A stretch of DNA of 64,000 bases from CATQHB01 sp965262595 (GCA_965262595.1 OZ253548.1:1860001-1924000); one strand, 5' to 3'; positions 27,972-37,054 are shown, counted from the stretch's first letter. A program made the numbers and translations. Notes: a model not told the origin generated them from the letters alone.

Positions 27972-28350
27972 GACCCTCTCCGAACGACGACTGCTCGACT
28001 CCCTGAGCCGGATGCCGTTCATGGACTCAGCAGCACTAGCAGGCGTCCTCGGCGAGGCCCACGCGACGGTTCACCGAGTCCTGACCGAACTGCTGACCGA
28101 CGGGATAGCCGGGGGGTGAGTCACGGCACCGCCCAACTGCCTCCGAGCGGGAGGTACTTCCTGAGTGCCAATGGCATCAAAGAGTTGCAGCAGTCCTCGG
28201 TTTGGGATGCCCTCGGACTTCGTGCGCGCCTACACCGTGTCCAGGGAGGGGGGCGCTGCTGATCCGCCGGATGGACGCGGTGGCCGCGGGCTATCGGCTG
28301 GCCGCGTCACTCTCGCCCGGCATCAACGGCCTTCGTTCCCAAGTGGAGTT
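27972..28350 (+). pseudogene. Winged-helix (replication-relaxation-like) protein remnant
   Basis: Starting at an ATG at 27972 the plus strand reads MTLSERRLLDSLSRMPFMD, then AALAGVLGEAHATVHRVLTE, a winged-helix start like those of replication-relaxation/mobile-element proteins. The frame stops at GIAGG near 28116; another frame resumes with PSGRYFLSANGIKELQQ, and a third gives ALLIRRMDAVAAGYRLAASL. At least two frameshifts have therefore killed it. Such genes normally accompany plasmids or integrative elements of Actinobacteria and Chloroflexota. Confidence 0.5.
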
Positions 28351-28361
28351 CCACCGTCGGG

Positions 28362-28505
28362 GTTGAGCTCGCCCGCGGCGCCGACCGCATCCGAAAGGTC
28401 CTGGAAGTCGCCGACCACCACCAGGTCGGCTTCGGCCTCGAGGTAAGACCGCAGCCTACCGCGTTGGAGATCGTTCTCGTCCACAATTATCGCGTATCGC
28501 GCTAA
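28362..28505 (-). pseudogene. Response-regulator receiver domain remnant
   Basis: The minus strand reads RYAIIVDENDLQRGRLRSYL, then EAEADLVVVGDFQDLSDAVG, the first two beta-alpha units of a receiver domain with an acidic pocket (DEND). There is no start codon and nothing after the ELNP text, so only about 45 residues remain. It abuts the broken winged-helix gene head-on at about 28350. Confidence 0.45.
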
Positions 28506-28952
28506 TGGGTAATTCTGTTGCCATCAGTTTGGACTCCAATTCTGCGCTGAATTGACCTTGGGTTTGGATTGTGTCCGGCGCCGACTTCGACTGGCTAGGT
28601 CGTCGCCGGCAATTAAAACCCGCGGAATGGAAGACGCAAACTTCGAGTGTACCCAACTAACGCCATTCTACACTTCGGCAGGGCCGGAATAATATTAGTC
28701 AGTTGACCAATATGCTTGATAGCGTTACAACTAATTACATATATGATTACTTTTCGTTATGCTCCTATTGTATTATGACCTCCTTTGAACTGCCGGCTGG
28801 TTGGCAATATGGCTTTCGTCGCCCAGGCAGCCGGTTGACTTGAGGGATACCTTTTGAAAGAGAGAGCTAATAGTTTTCGGAGTCATTCCGGGAGCCAAAC
28901 TCATCCAGGCGATGCTCGGAAAAGGCCGGGCACGCTTTTGCAGTCGGGGATA
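28506..28952. other. AT-rich gap upstream of the surface protein
   Basis: The part around 28690-28780 is clearly richer in A and T than its surroundings. It could hold the promoter of the following gene; a TTGATA at about 28713 with a weak ATATAT 17 bp on is the only candidate. No gene is seen. Confidence 0.35.
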
Positions 28953-30531
28953 ATGCGCTTCCGGCCTCGCCGCGCCGCGCTGATCCTGGTTGCTCTGGCC
29001 CTCGCTATCGCCGTTTCCTACTCCATCCTCATTGCCCCCTTTGCTCTGGCGCAGAAAGAAGGCACGGTAGCCCTGTCTCCGGCACAACCGGTGGTGGGCG
29101 CCGCGCTGACCGCGACCCTCGCCGACCCGGACGGGGCTATATCGGGCGCCACCTGGCAGTGGGCCAGCTCCTCCGACTGGGACGCCTCCACCGAGGCGGG
29201 GACTTAGACCGACATCAGCGGGGAGAATTCAGCGAGCTACACTCCGGTCACCGGCGACGTAGGGAAGTACCTGCGGGCGACGGCGTCCTACACCGACGGG
29301 CACGGCTCGGGCAATAGCGCCCAAGGGGTCGCGGCGGCGCAAGTCAACAACCCTCCGGTACGAAGGCCATCTTCGGGTCGCGACGACGATGATGACGACA
29401 GAGGGGTCGCCTTGACCCCGGTAATCCCCGAAGGGGTCAGCGTGATCCGGGAACTGGAGGAAAACAGCGTCGCCGGCGCCAAGGTGGGCGGCCCGCTAAC
29501 CGCCACGGAAAGTGAGGGAGGGCAGCTCAGCTATAGTCTCGGCGGGGAAGACGCCGCCCTTTTCAGCATTGATCCGGGGACGGGTCAAATCACGCTGGGC
29601 GGCGGAGTCGTCCTTGACTACGAGTCCGGAAAACGCACCTACACGGTTGACGTGCTGGTCAGCACCTCGATGGGAGACATTAGCAAGACCTCGGTAACCG
29701 TCGCAGTTACCAACGTGGACGAGCCCGGTACCATCTTCGTATCTCCGGACACCGGCTTAATGGCCGGGGCGACGCTCACGGCAAGTCTTACCGACCCCGA
29801 CGGCGGGGTAACCGGCGAAGCATGGCGGTGGCAGCGTTCTACCGAAGGGACCACCTGGACCGACATCGGAGGCGCAGCCTCGGCGAGCTATTCCCTGACC
29901 ACGGCAGATGCCGGAATGCTGCTACGGGCAGCCGTGTCCTACACCGACGCCCTCGGGACGGGGTTGAGCCTGGCCGGAGAGGCTTTGCCAATAGTTGGGG
30001 CCGCTCCGCAGCCGCAGCCGCAGCCGACTCCTCAGCCAACCCCGCAGCCGATGGCTACGCCGGAACCCACGCTGGAACCTAGTCCGTCCGCGCCGGAGCC
30101 TACGGTCACGCCGCCTACTCCTGCCCCGGCCCCTACGGCAGAGCCAACCCCGACACCGCCTCCAATTCCGACCGCAGTGGTTGCGGCTACCCCAAGACCG
30201 CTTCCGCCGACGCCGACGCCGTGGATGGGTGCGCCAACACCGGCGCCGGCGGAAGCGGCCGGGCCGATATTAGCGGCGCAAGCCCCTACTCCGGCGCCCG
30301 GCATCGCCCTCCAGCCTGCCGCTACGCCATCAATCGCGGCCCAACCCACCAGGGCCGCCTGCCTTGCCGCCTCCGGCACAGCAGACGCCGCCCCCGGCTG
30401 AGTCTCAAGACGGGTTCCCGCTTTGGGTCATCGTTCTGATCCTCTTCGGGTTGGGCGTGTTGGCCGTTGGCGCAGTGCTAATCTACTTACGGCGACGGTA
30501 CAGGCCAACGCCTCCAGGGACAAGGCGATGA
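28953..30531 (+). pseudogene. Ig/cadherin-like anchored surface protein, nonsense and frameshift
   Basis: ATG 28953 opens a signal peptide (LILVALALAIAVSYSI...FALAQ). Two Ig-like repeats of the ATLADPDGAISGATWQWASS type flank a cadherin-like module (SYSLGGEDAALFSIDPGTGQ). Then follow a Pro/Thr/Gln-rich stalk (PQPQPTPQP) and a C-terminal helix with basic end (PLWVIVLILFGLGVLAVG, YLRRR). Two defects are visible: TAG at 29205-29207 where the sister repeat has Trp (TWTDI), and a frameshift near 30340 that separates stalk from anchor. The end overlaps an IS1182-like scrap. It was probably a wall- or membrane-anchored adhesin or binding protein. Confidence 0.7.
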
Positions 30532-30623
30532 GCTACGGGCGCATGAGGGATAAGGAAGACCAGTTGGCGGCCGAGGTGGACCAGTTGGCCAAGGCGTACC
30601 AAGCGAGCCGCCAATCCTGGTGA
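30499..30623 (+). mobile_element. IS1182-like transposase scrap
   Basis: One frame across the anchor end of the surface gene reads TVQANASRDKAMSYGRMRDK, then EDQLAAEVDQLAKAYQ. This is the linker of IS1182/IS1380-type transposases (family text: ANASKHKAMSYERM...). Only about 36 codons remain. It overlaps the end of the anchor helix in another frame, so the insertion sequence may have clipped the surface gene. Confidence 0.5.
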
Positions 30624-30867
30624 TCTGCCCCCGCCCACTCGATGGCAATCATCGATATACCCGAATATGTACCTGATTGGCCCCCTAATCCTCAGAGGCC
30701 CGGTGTGTTTGGCGCATACCGGTAAACGGATAGGGGGGCAAAAAGCGCATTACATACTAGGCCGAATCGACAATTGGTGAATCCGATTGCGGTGGTAAGG
30801 CAGGAACAGAGTACCAGGAGGTACAGCGTATCTCTGGCAGCAAAGTGAGGTGGAAGGGACGTGGGTG

Positions 30868-31218
30868 ATGAGTTACGAGTTGCGCAGCGCTCAATGGCGC
30901 AGGGTGGAAGGTTTCCTTTCGAGGCGTCCCGGTTGGGTCGAGGTTACGGCCAAGGACAACCGGATAGTCTTTGGGCTGGATGACCTGGTAACGGTGAGGC
31001 TCAGGTGTGCCAAGTGCCAGGGCGACGTGTCCCAATCCCTTGACGCCACCGACACCATGCCAGACCAATGCCCGTTGTGCTCAACATTCTGGGGTAACTG
31101 GGGTAACTGGGGCAATGGCGAGGGCCAGGCCGTGGGCCTTCTCAGGGCCATCCGCCGCGCCCGGAGGGAACAGGACGCTCCGGTGACGCTCCGGCTGGAG
31201 ATTAACGGGGAGGATTAA
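30868..31218 (+). CDS. Small zinc-ribbon protein
   Basis: Starting at ATG 30868 (MSYELRSAQWRRVEGFL) the gene encodes 116 residues. Two CxxC pairs (CAKC and CPLC), about 25 residues apart, suggest a zinc ribbon. A short internal duplication GNWGNWGNG reflects a repeated ggtaactgg in the DNA. The C-terminus is basic then acidic. I do not recognise the family. It is not tightly linked to neighbours, and lies just upstream of the HicBA module on the same strand. Confidence 0.6.
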   Translation: MSYELRSAQWRRVEGFLSRRPGWVEVTAKDNRIVFGLDDLVTVRLRCAKCQGDVSQSLDATDTMPDQCPLCSTFWGNWGNWGNGEGQAVGLLRAIRRARREQDAPVTLRLEINGED

Positions 31219-31312
31219 ATGGCTAGAGGACTTGGGCGCCACCCTGGAGGCAGGAGAGATTAAGTTTAGGGCGCGGAGTAGGGAATCCAGAATTAGCCGT
31301 TGGGCGCAGGCG

Positions 31313-31341
31313 TTGACGCTGACGGCACCAGATGTTATAGT
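31313..31341 (+). promoter_or_regulatory. Sigma70-like promoter of hicBA
   Basis: TTGACG at 31313-31318 and TATAGT at 31336-31341 are 17 bp apart, each one base from consensus. Transcription would begin about 30 bp before the hicB ribosome binding site. Confidence 0.65.
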
Positions 31342-31366
31342 CCATATAATTATTGAGAGCGGTATC

Positions 31367-31379
31367 GTGGAGGTTCCAC
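31367..31379 (+). promoter_or_regulatory. Ribosome-binding-site hairpin before hicB
   Basis: GTGGA-GGT-TCCAC forms a 5-bp stem with a 3-nt loop directly before the ATG. The Shine-Dalgarno GGAGG lies in the stem and loop, so folding would reduce initiation of hicB. The stem is short, and the effect is inferred. Confidence 0.4.
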
Positions 31380-31577
31380 ATGGTAACAATTGAATCCTGG
31401 GACATGGCCCTCACAAGGGGCGACAGCCGGTATCCGGTGATGGTCCAGCGGGATGGGGAATGGTTGGTTGGCTGGCTTGACGGCATCAACGGCGTCAACG
31501 CCCAGGAACAGACAGTTGACGAACTGATGTCCAGCTTAGAGGCCGCCTTGGACGACATCCTTGATTTGAGCCGGTGA
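31380..31577 (+). CDS. hicB: HicB-family antitoxin
   Basis: The 65-residue protein (MVTIESWDMALTRGDSRYPV, then GEWLVGWLDGINGVNAQEQT and ELMSSLEAALDDIL) has the partial RNase-H fold of HicB antitoxins: a two-strand start, a middle GLxGxxxxGxT-like turn and an acidic end helix. It lacks a separate DNA-binding domain, like short HicB forms. I start at ATG 31380 because a GGAGG site lies 6 bp upstream. The hicA start overlaps its stop (GTGA). Confidence 0.82.
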   Translation: MVTIESWDMALTRGDSRYPVMVQRDGEWLVGWLDGINGVNAQEQTVDELMSSLEAALDDILDLSR

Positions 31578-31756
31578 ACCGGCGTGAACTGCTTGCCCAC
31601 TTGGTAAGGCATGGTTGTCAGCAAGAGCGAGAAGGTAGCAGGCATTCCATTTGGGGGAACAGACTAGACCGCCGGTCGGCAGTACCGCGACACAATGGGA
31701 TTAGCCCCATCCTGGCCCGTAAAATCTGCGATGACCTCGGCATCCCCCGCCCTTAA
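31574..31756 (+). CDS. hicA: HicA-family mRNA interferase toxin
   Basis: The 60-residue protein reads NRRELLAHLVRHGCQQEREG, then SRHSIWGN and SAVPRHNGISPILARKICDD, the double-stranded-RNA-binding fold of HicA with its catalytic His in the GSRHSIW position. It uses a GTG start overlapping the hicB stop, so toxin and antitoxin are co-translated. The antitoxin-first order is the less common but known HicBA arrangement. It probably cleaves mRNA when HicB is degraded. Confidence 0.82.
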   Translation: MNRRELLAHLVRHGCQQEREGSRHSIWGNRLDRRSAVPRHNGISPILARKICDDLGIPRP

Positions 31757-31952
31757 CCATCACGCTTTAAGACACACATACGACCCAATCCCCCCAGCCC
31801 CCGGTTCGACGCTAGGGCCTTCCTTTTGCCCAAGCAAAACTCCCGTCCGAGCCGCACCAGACGGGGGTAAAAAAGGGAGGTGCCAGAGGAATAAGGCACC
31901 TGCTTACAGTCTATCTGCCCGTTCCATGCCGGGGCAAGGCATCTGGGCCGCT

Positions 31953-33153
31953 CTACTCGGCTAGATACGCGGCCCAAGCCTCCATAAACCCCCTCCGCCG
32001 CTCGAACAGGTCAGTCCTGGAGTAGGCCGCCTCGGTAGCGTTTTTCACCGAATGGGCCAAAGCCGCCGCCATCACCGCATTGGGCGCGTCGGTCTGCTCT
32101 GCCGCCCAATCCCGGAACGACGACCGGAACCCGTGCGGAACGGCGGGAATGCCCAGGCCGGGAGCCTCCTTGAGAACGTCATATCCGAGAGCGGTTTACC
32201 GGGGCGGGCGCCGGGGAATAGCAGCCCGCCGCCATCATCAAAATCCTTCGCCTCAACCAGCAGAGTAAGCGCCCTGGGGGACAAAGGGACGCGGTGTTCC
32301 CGGTTGGCCTTCATTCGCGCGGCTGGGACGGTCCACGTGGCGGTCTTTTCGTCGATCTCTTCCCACCTCGCCAACCGGACTTCGCTGGACCTTGCCGCGG
32401 TGAGGACCAAAAACTCAAGGGACAGCTTGGTCGCCGGGTTCGCGGCGGACTCCCGGACCTGCTGAAGGGCGGCCGCCACATCCGCATAGGGCAGCGCGGC
32501 GTGATGTTCCTTCACGCGGGATAGCTTGGGCAACACTTTGGCGACGGCCCGGCCTGCCGGGTTATCGGTCCGGCAGCCTTGAGCAACGGCCCAGTCCAGG
32601 ACCGTTTCAATTCTCTGGCGCACCCGGCTGGCCGTCTCTGGCTTGGCGATCCAAATCGGCGTCAGAACAGTCAGGACGTCCCCGCTGGTAATCTCGTCCA
32701 CCAATTTCTTACCGAGAACGGGATAGGCATCGGTCGTGAGCGTGTTGGCCCACTGGGTGGTGTGCTTGGCATTGCTCCCCGTGGGGCTTCGCAGATCAAT
32801 TACCGTGCGGGCCGCCTGAGCGAAGGTGGGAGTAGGGGGCCGGCGCCTCTCTTCGGCAGCCTGACGGCGCTCGGCGATGGGGTCAGGCCCTCCCGTATGG
32901 CCCGTTGGTTGCTCGCTGCCGAGTCACTAGCCTCAGCTAATCAGCTAAGGAGACTGCCGGGTAGCCTCCCTGGCCGATGTTGCGGCGTTTTCCATTTATG
33001 GTTACCCGCTGTACCCAGCGCTTTGATCCGGAACTTTCGACTTTAACTTTCGACTTTGAGATTCAGTCCGTTACCGTCGGCATACAGCCCTGGCTCTTTG
33101 ACCGTTCGGATAAATGCAGCCGACAGCGCCTGGAGTTTCTGCCTAGTGGCCAC
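31953..33153 (-). pseudogene. P4-type tyrosine integrase, multiply disrupted
   Basis: From a GTG at 33153 the minus strand encodes KLQALSAAFIRTVKEPGLYA, then LNLKVESSGSKRW, the arm-binding DUF4102 start of P4-like integrases. The catalytic half shows EFLVLTAARSSEVR (Arg) and, in another frame, VPHGFRSSFRDWAAE and LAHSVKNATEAAYSR (HxxR, His, Tyr), ending at 31953. A 13-bp tandem duplication (33032-33057), a slip near 32890, one near 32180 and stops around 32930 disable it. It lies immediately behind tRNA-Ser, the normal position for an integrase that used that tRNA as its attachment site. It is a fossil of island integration. Confidence 0.82.
33032..33057 (+). repeat. 13-bp tandem duplication inactivating the integrase
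   Basis: The 13 bases aactttcgacttt occur twice back to back (33032-33044 and 33045-33057). One copy fits the integrase frame; the second shifts it and creates a stop after KVES. Confidence 0.9.
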
Positions 33154-33321
33154 CGCGTCACCCCTCTCGAGTAAACCAAAACGTGTACCAGTTCTTGTCG
33201 GACTACCCCGGAATTCCCTAGCCTTTTCAGGCCGCAGGGAAACCCTTATTGATACATCATTGTAGTTGAAAAAGGGGCGAAAAGGGGGAGTTATTGAGAC
33301 TAATGGGATACGGGTATCTGG

Positions 33322-33408
33322 CGGAGAGGGAGGGATTCGAACCCTCGATACCCTTGCGGATATACCGGTTTTCGAGACCGGCGCCTTCAACCACTCGGCC
33401 ACCTCTCC
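33322..33408 (-). tRNA. tRNA-Ser (anticodon CGA)
   Basis: The 87-nt minus-strand sequence folds as a class II tRNA. The acceptor stem is GGAGAGG/CCTCTCC with discriminator G, the D arm is GCCGAGTGGTTGAAGGC, and the anticodon stem encloses CTCGAAA (anticodon CGA, reads UCG codons). A long variable arm (TATATCCGCAAGGGTATC) and the T arm GAGGGTTCGAATCCCTC complete it. The 3' end faces the integrase relic. CCA is not encoded. Confidence 0.96.
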
Positions 33409-33597
33409 TGAAGCTAATTATAGGCCTTTTCAGGTCTATCCGACCCTCTTGCCAAACTTTTGCCAATTCTCCTGAGTTTCGAGGGCGAATTATTCGTCCC
33501 ATTTTATCACAGCTTCGGCCTGCAGGCCGGGCAAAACGTGGCCGTAGAGTCCCCGTTATCCCGATATTGACATGCCTCGGCCGCTCTCTCACCACCC

Positions 33598-33980
33598 TTA
33601 AGTGAATCCCAGCCGCTCACCCCAATGCTCGACAGCCAGGCCGTTGGCAAATCGGACGACCTCTATCGTCTGTCGTTGTGTCTCCTGTACCCTCTTTGGG
33701 CTCGGGCTAATTTCCGCCCCGGGCTGAGACCGGACGAACCGGACCATCACCTTGTCGCCTTCCGTGTTAAGTTCCTGAATCTCCACTCTGAACTGTGGAT
33801 GCGCCTGTCTGGCCAGTGTGACGACATTGGCGAACCCATCGGCTCCAAATACTTCTGCACCTCCGATTCCTTGGTGGTCCACGTAGTTGGGCGAGACTAC
33901 CAGTTCCACGGCTGACGTGTCGCCCGTATTAAAAACCTCCACCATGCGCCTCATAAGCTCGCTGTTATCTTGAGGGTGCA
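33598..33980 (-). CDS. SnoaL-like polyketide-cyclase/ester-cyclase fold protein
   Basis: The protein reads MRRMVEVFNTGDTSAVELVV, then PNYVDHQGI and HPQFRVEIQELN...VRFVRSQPG, the typical SnoaL/NTF2 cone with VDH at the pocket. I choose the GTG at 33980 (MHPQDNSEL), giving 127 residues, because the domain begins there; an ATG at 34092 would add 37 residues that look unconserved. Family members range from cyclases to proteins of unknown role, so the substrate is open. It stands alone next to tRNA-Ser. Confidence 0.75.
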
Positions 33981-34092
33981 CGTATCTCGCCGATCTTGAT
34001 GTGTTGGAACAGTCGAGGTCGAGTTGAAGCCGGTTCTTGTTTACTCCGCATCTCCATCTCTCCCGGACCATCTCGCACTTTTTGAACTCCAT

Positions 34093-34475
34093 CGGGCTTC
34101 AGACCCTTTGGTGAATCATTGAGAACCACCAAATCAGATTATTGTATTCGGTGTTATCCCGGTTCGTGGCAATCATGAGGATGATGAAAAGCAAGTGTCC
34201 TGAAATGCCCGCAAATCGAATGGAAGCATCAAAGGTCAAGGCCATTCAGACTAACCAAAGTGTGCTGTAGCAATAACTCGGGTGGAAAGATGGACACTTT
34301 TTGCCACCTTGTTGTCATGCTTCAGGTACTCCTTCCTATTCAGCAGCTCTTGAACAGCATTACCAGACGACCCTCATCTACCCGGCACCAGTCCCGAACC
34401 CGGCCGGCTTGCAACGGCGCCGTGAAGCCGCCTGGAGCACCGGGGCAACTCCGACACGCCGTTAACAACGCGTTT
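34093..34475. other. Gap with no gene
   Basis: The stretch between the SnoaL gene and the ABC exporter holds no frame with family character. No terminator for the exporter operon (which ends at 34476 on the minus strand) is evident. Confidence 0.4.
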
Positions 34476-35447
34476 CTACCTAAGAATGTTGATGTACGCC
34501 TCTTCCAAGGTTGGGTCCCGCACTACCAGGCCTTCGATGTCATCGGCGCCGATGGTTTCGGAAACTTCGTGCCTGACATCCGTACCGGCGTCAACTGAAA
34601 TGGTCAGTTTTTGGAAAGCTCCTTCCCCGATGGAATTGACTCCCACCACGCCATGGATTTCAGACACCTGGTCGATTAGTCCCTCCCTGGCCCGCCTGAC
34701 CGTCACCTCGATCACGCCGATTCGGCTAAAACGCCGCTTGATTTCATTCGGAGTTCCCAGGGCCACCAACTCGCCTCGGTTGATGATGGCGATGGTATCG
34801 CACAGCATATCCGCTTCTGCCATGTAATGGGTGGTCAGCAGGATCGTTTTGCCCTGGCCGGCCAGTTCGGGAATGTAATTCCTTAGCTCTTGAGAAGCGA
34901 TCGGATCCAGTCCAATTGTCGGCTCGTCCAGGAACAAGACCGGTGGGTCCATCAGTAATCCGCGGGCAATGTGCAGCCGTTGCTTCATTCCACGGGAGTA
35001 TCGTTCCACCGGAGTGTTCGCATACATATCCAGGCCAACCCTTTCGATTAACTGGTTGGACCGCTGGGCGGCGGCTCTGGGGTTCATTTGATTAAGAGCG
35101 CCGAAGTACCTCAGATTTTGCTCGCCGGTGAGCCGCCCGAAGAGGCCCCGGTCTCCCCCCAAAATGAAGCCAATGTTCCTCCTCACTTGACCGGCCTGCG
35201 TCGCCACATCGTATCCCAGCACCCGGGCGCTGCCGCTGGTAGGTGTCAACAGGGTTGATAAAATACGTACGGTAGTGGTCTTGCCCGCCCCATTGGGCCC
35301 TAACAGACCGAAAACACTCCCTTGCGGCACCTGAATGTTGAAGTCGCGGAGCGCGGTGAATTCGCTCTTCCGGCCAAACAGATTTCGCGAGTAGTACACC
35401 CGTCCCAGTCCGGTGCATTCAATGACATTCTCATTGCTAAGCTGCAC
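34476..35447 (-). CDS. ABC-2 type exporter ATP-binding subunit (DrrA-like)
   Basis: The 323-residue subunit contains Walker A GPNGAGKTT, the ABC signature YSRGMKQRLHIARGL, Walker B VLFLDEP and the H-loop TTHYMAEAD. The extra C-terminal domain with DPTLEEAYINILR is typical of DrrA/NatA-type drug, lipid or polysaccharide exporters. It is the last of three genes (two permeases upstream, gaps of 14 and 27 bp). The substrate is not predictable from this. It is preceded in the operon by an SDR gene 90 bp further upstream. Confidence 0.92.
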   Translation of the reverse strand: MQLSNENVIECTGLGRVYYSRNLFGRKSEFTALRDFNIQVPQGSVFGLLGPNGAGKTTTVRILSTLLTPTSGSARVLGYDVATQAGQVRRNIGFILGGDRGLFGRLTGEQNLRYFGALNQMNPRAAAQRSNQLIERVGLDMYANTPVERYSRGMKQRLHIARGLLMDPPVLFLDEPTIGLDPIASQELRNYIPELAGQGKTILLTTHYMAEADMLCDTIAIINRGELVALGTPNEIKRRFSRIGVIEVTVRRAREGLIDQVSEIHGVVGVNSIGEGAFQKLTISVDAGTDVRHEVSETIGADDIEGLVVRDPTLEEAYINILR

Positions 35448-35474
35448 TTGGATTCTCTTGATTACCTCTCTTCA

Positions 35475-36260
35475 CTAAATATCGGCGGCCTCGTAGGCTC
35501 CGGTTCTTTTGGCGTAGGCTTCCAGGATACGGAACAAAAAATATCCGGCGATAGCGTAGCCTGCGCCCACGGCCAACTCGCTGAAGAGACTTCTTGCAGC
35601 GGAAGACATACTGGCCCCCGAGAACCCTTCCCGGAAGGCAACAAGGCCGTGGGTCAAGGGCAGAACCTGGCCAACGTAGTTCAATGGTGGGGGCAATTTA
35701 TCTACCGGAATGACCACTCCGGTAAGAATGAGCAGCAGGCCGGTGGCGACCGAAGATATTATGAGCCAATCTCGAAAGACTATCGTGAAAATTCCGGCAA
35801 AAAGCGCAAACGCAGTACAGGTGAGTCCAATAAGAAGTATGGAACAGGACAACAACACCCAATTGGCCTCCGTTAGGTCCAAGTCCAGAAATGCCCAGGC
35901 GAAGAAGAGACTGGTAGCCAGGGTGAGAATGCCGTTGGGAAAATGGAAGCTGCCCCGGCTCAAGTAGGTCAGCCAACGGCTGCCGGAGGATCCGAAAAGG
36001 AGCGATAAGGTACCGAAAGACCGGTCATAGTAGAAACATTGGGCGATACCCCAAAGGAGTATGAAGGGAATCTGGTAGGCCGCCATTCCTTTGATGTAGA
36101 AGTCGGCGCTTAGCGGACTGTTGGCAAACCGTCCCGTAACGGTGAGCATGACGATATACATTACCGGAGCCACGAAGATGTTCCCCAGGTAACTGGGCCA
36201 GTTAAACCAAAGGAACAACGCGCGGTAGGACAAATACGATTGGATGGCGAAATTTTTCAC
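35475..36260 (-). CDS. ABC-2 type exporter permease
   Basis: The 261-residue protein has about six transmembrane helices (YLGNIFVAPVMYIVMLTV, FILLWGIAQCFYYDRSFG, ILTLATSLFFAWAFLDLD, CTAFALFAGIFTIVF, LLILTGVVIPVDKLP and YAIAGYFLFRILEAYA). The short turn with DKLPPPLNYVGQVLPLTHGL is the conserved ABC-2 membrane motif. It would pair with the other permease and the ATPase to form a heteromeric exporter. Confidence 0.88.
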   Translation of the reverse strand: MKNFAIQSYLSYRALFLWFNWPSYLGNIFVAPVMYIVMLTVTGRFANSPLSADFYIKGMAAYQIPFILLWGIAQCFYYDRSFGTLSLLFGSSGSRWLTYLSRGSFHFPNGILTLATSLFFAWAFLDLDLTEANWVLLSCSILLIGLTCTAFALFAGIFTIVFRDWLIISSVATGLLLILTGVVIPVDKLPPPLNYVGQVLPLTHGLVAFREGFSGASMSSAARSLFSELAVGAGYAIAGYFLFRILEAYAKRTGAYEAADI

Positions 36261-36274
36261 TGCTCCTTCGCCTC

Positions 36275-37054
36275 TTAAAAGTAGCTCAGGTCCCCGGAAA
36301 GCCGTATGCGCCGTTCCACGCGATGAATCGAGAGATAGGTAACGGCCAGGAAAGTTGCGGAAAGCGCTGCGGCAATGACCAGATCATAGATTGCCGACCG
36401 AGATACTTCCTCAAACTCCAGGGAGTGGATTATCGTATCCATGGCCCACGATATGGGCAGAAACCGGGCGATGACTTCCACTTCCGGAGACAGGAAGGAT
36501 ACCGGGTAGAGGAACCCGGCCAGGACCACGCCGACCGGCCGTACCACATTGAAGAACCCCTCCCGCCCACGAAGCAGTAAAAACAAAGGGGCGAAGATTA
36601 AGCCGACCGACAATACACTGAAGATAGCCACTCCCAGCGATATTAACAGCAGCGCCGGGTTGGCGACCTCAATAAATTGTTGGGAAATCACCAGAATCAC
36701 CAGAAAGGGGACAATGCCGGAGGGAATGCCCACCGTAGTCCGGGCCAAGGCCCTCCCGAAGACTACGAGCATGAGGGGCGTACGGGATGTCAAGGTGTAG
36801 TCAAAGGTCCCGATGACAAATTCGAAGCTAAGGGCCCAGCCCGTGCGTATGGCTACCCAGTTCCATATCGCCATCAAGAACACGCCCACCGACAGGTAAT
36901 CCAACGGAACCGGGCTGGAACTCCGGCCGGCGATCCAGGCCAACACCACCGCGATGGGTACATTGTAAATCAGGATGTACCCGGCGGAACCCAGGTCCAA
37001 GCCTTGCTTCATTTCCTGAAAATAAACCCCGCCCAGGGCATAAAGATATCCCAT
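36275..37054 (-). CDS. ABC-2 type exporter permease
   Basis: I start this 259-residue protein at ATG 37054 (MGYLYALGGVYFQEMKQG), preceded by an AGAGG site; the longer frame would need a TTG and an unusual N-terminus. Six helices are visible (GYILIYNVPIAVVLAWI, VGVFLMAIWNWVAIR, PSGIVPFLVILVIS, VLSVGLIFAPLFLLL, VGVVLAGFLYPVSFL and AAALSATFLAVTYL). FLPISWAMDTI is the conserved motif ahead of the last helix. Its size matches its partner, which suits a heterodimeric membrane domain. Confidence 0.87.
   Translation of the reverse strand: MGYLYALGGVYFQEMKQGLDLGSAGYILIYNVPIAVVLAWIAGRSSSPVPLDYLSVGVFLMAIWNWVAIRTGWALSFEFVIGTFDYTLTSRTPLMLVVFGRALARTTVGIPSGIVPFLVILVISQQFIEVANPALLLISLGVAIFSVLSVGLIFAPLFLLLRGREGFFNVVRPVGVVLAGFLYPVSFLSPEVEVIARFLPISWAMDTIIHSLEFEEVSRSAIYDLVIAAALSATFLAVTYLSIHRVERRIRLSGDLSYF

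Noticed and set aside
29205..29207. Amber codon in the surface protein as pyrrolysine or programmed readthrough
   Set aside because: The sister repeat has Trp at this position (one-base change TGG to TAG), and a second frameshift shows decay.
31830..31880. Hairpin cccgtc...gacggg as terminator between hicA and the integrase
   Set aside because: Stem of only six pairs with a long loop and no good T-run on either strand.
33322..33350. Second copy of the tRNA-Ser 3' end (attR) within the window
   Set aside because: I looked for another ggattcgaaccct stretch to the left and found none; the other island border must be outside or lost.
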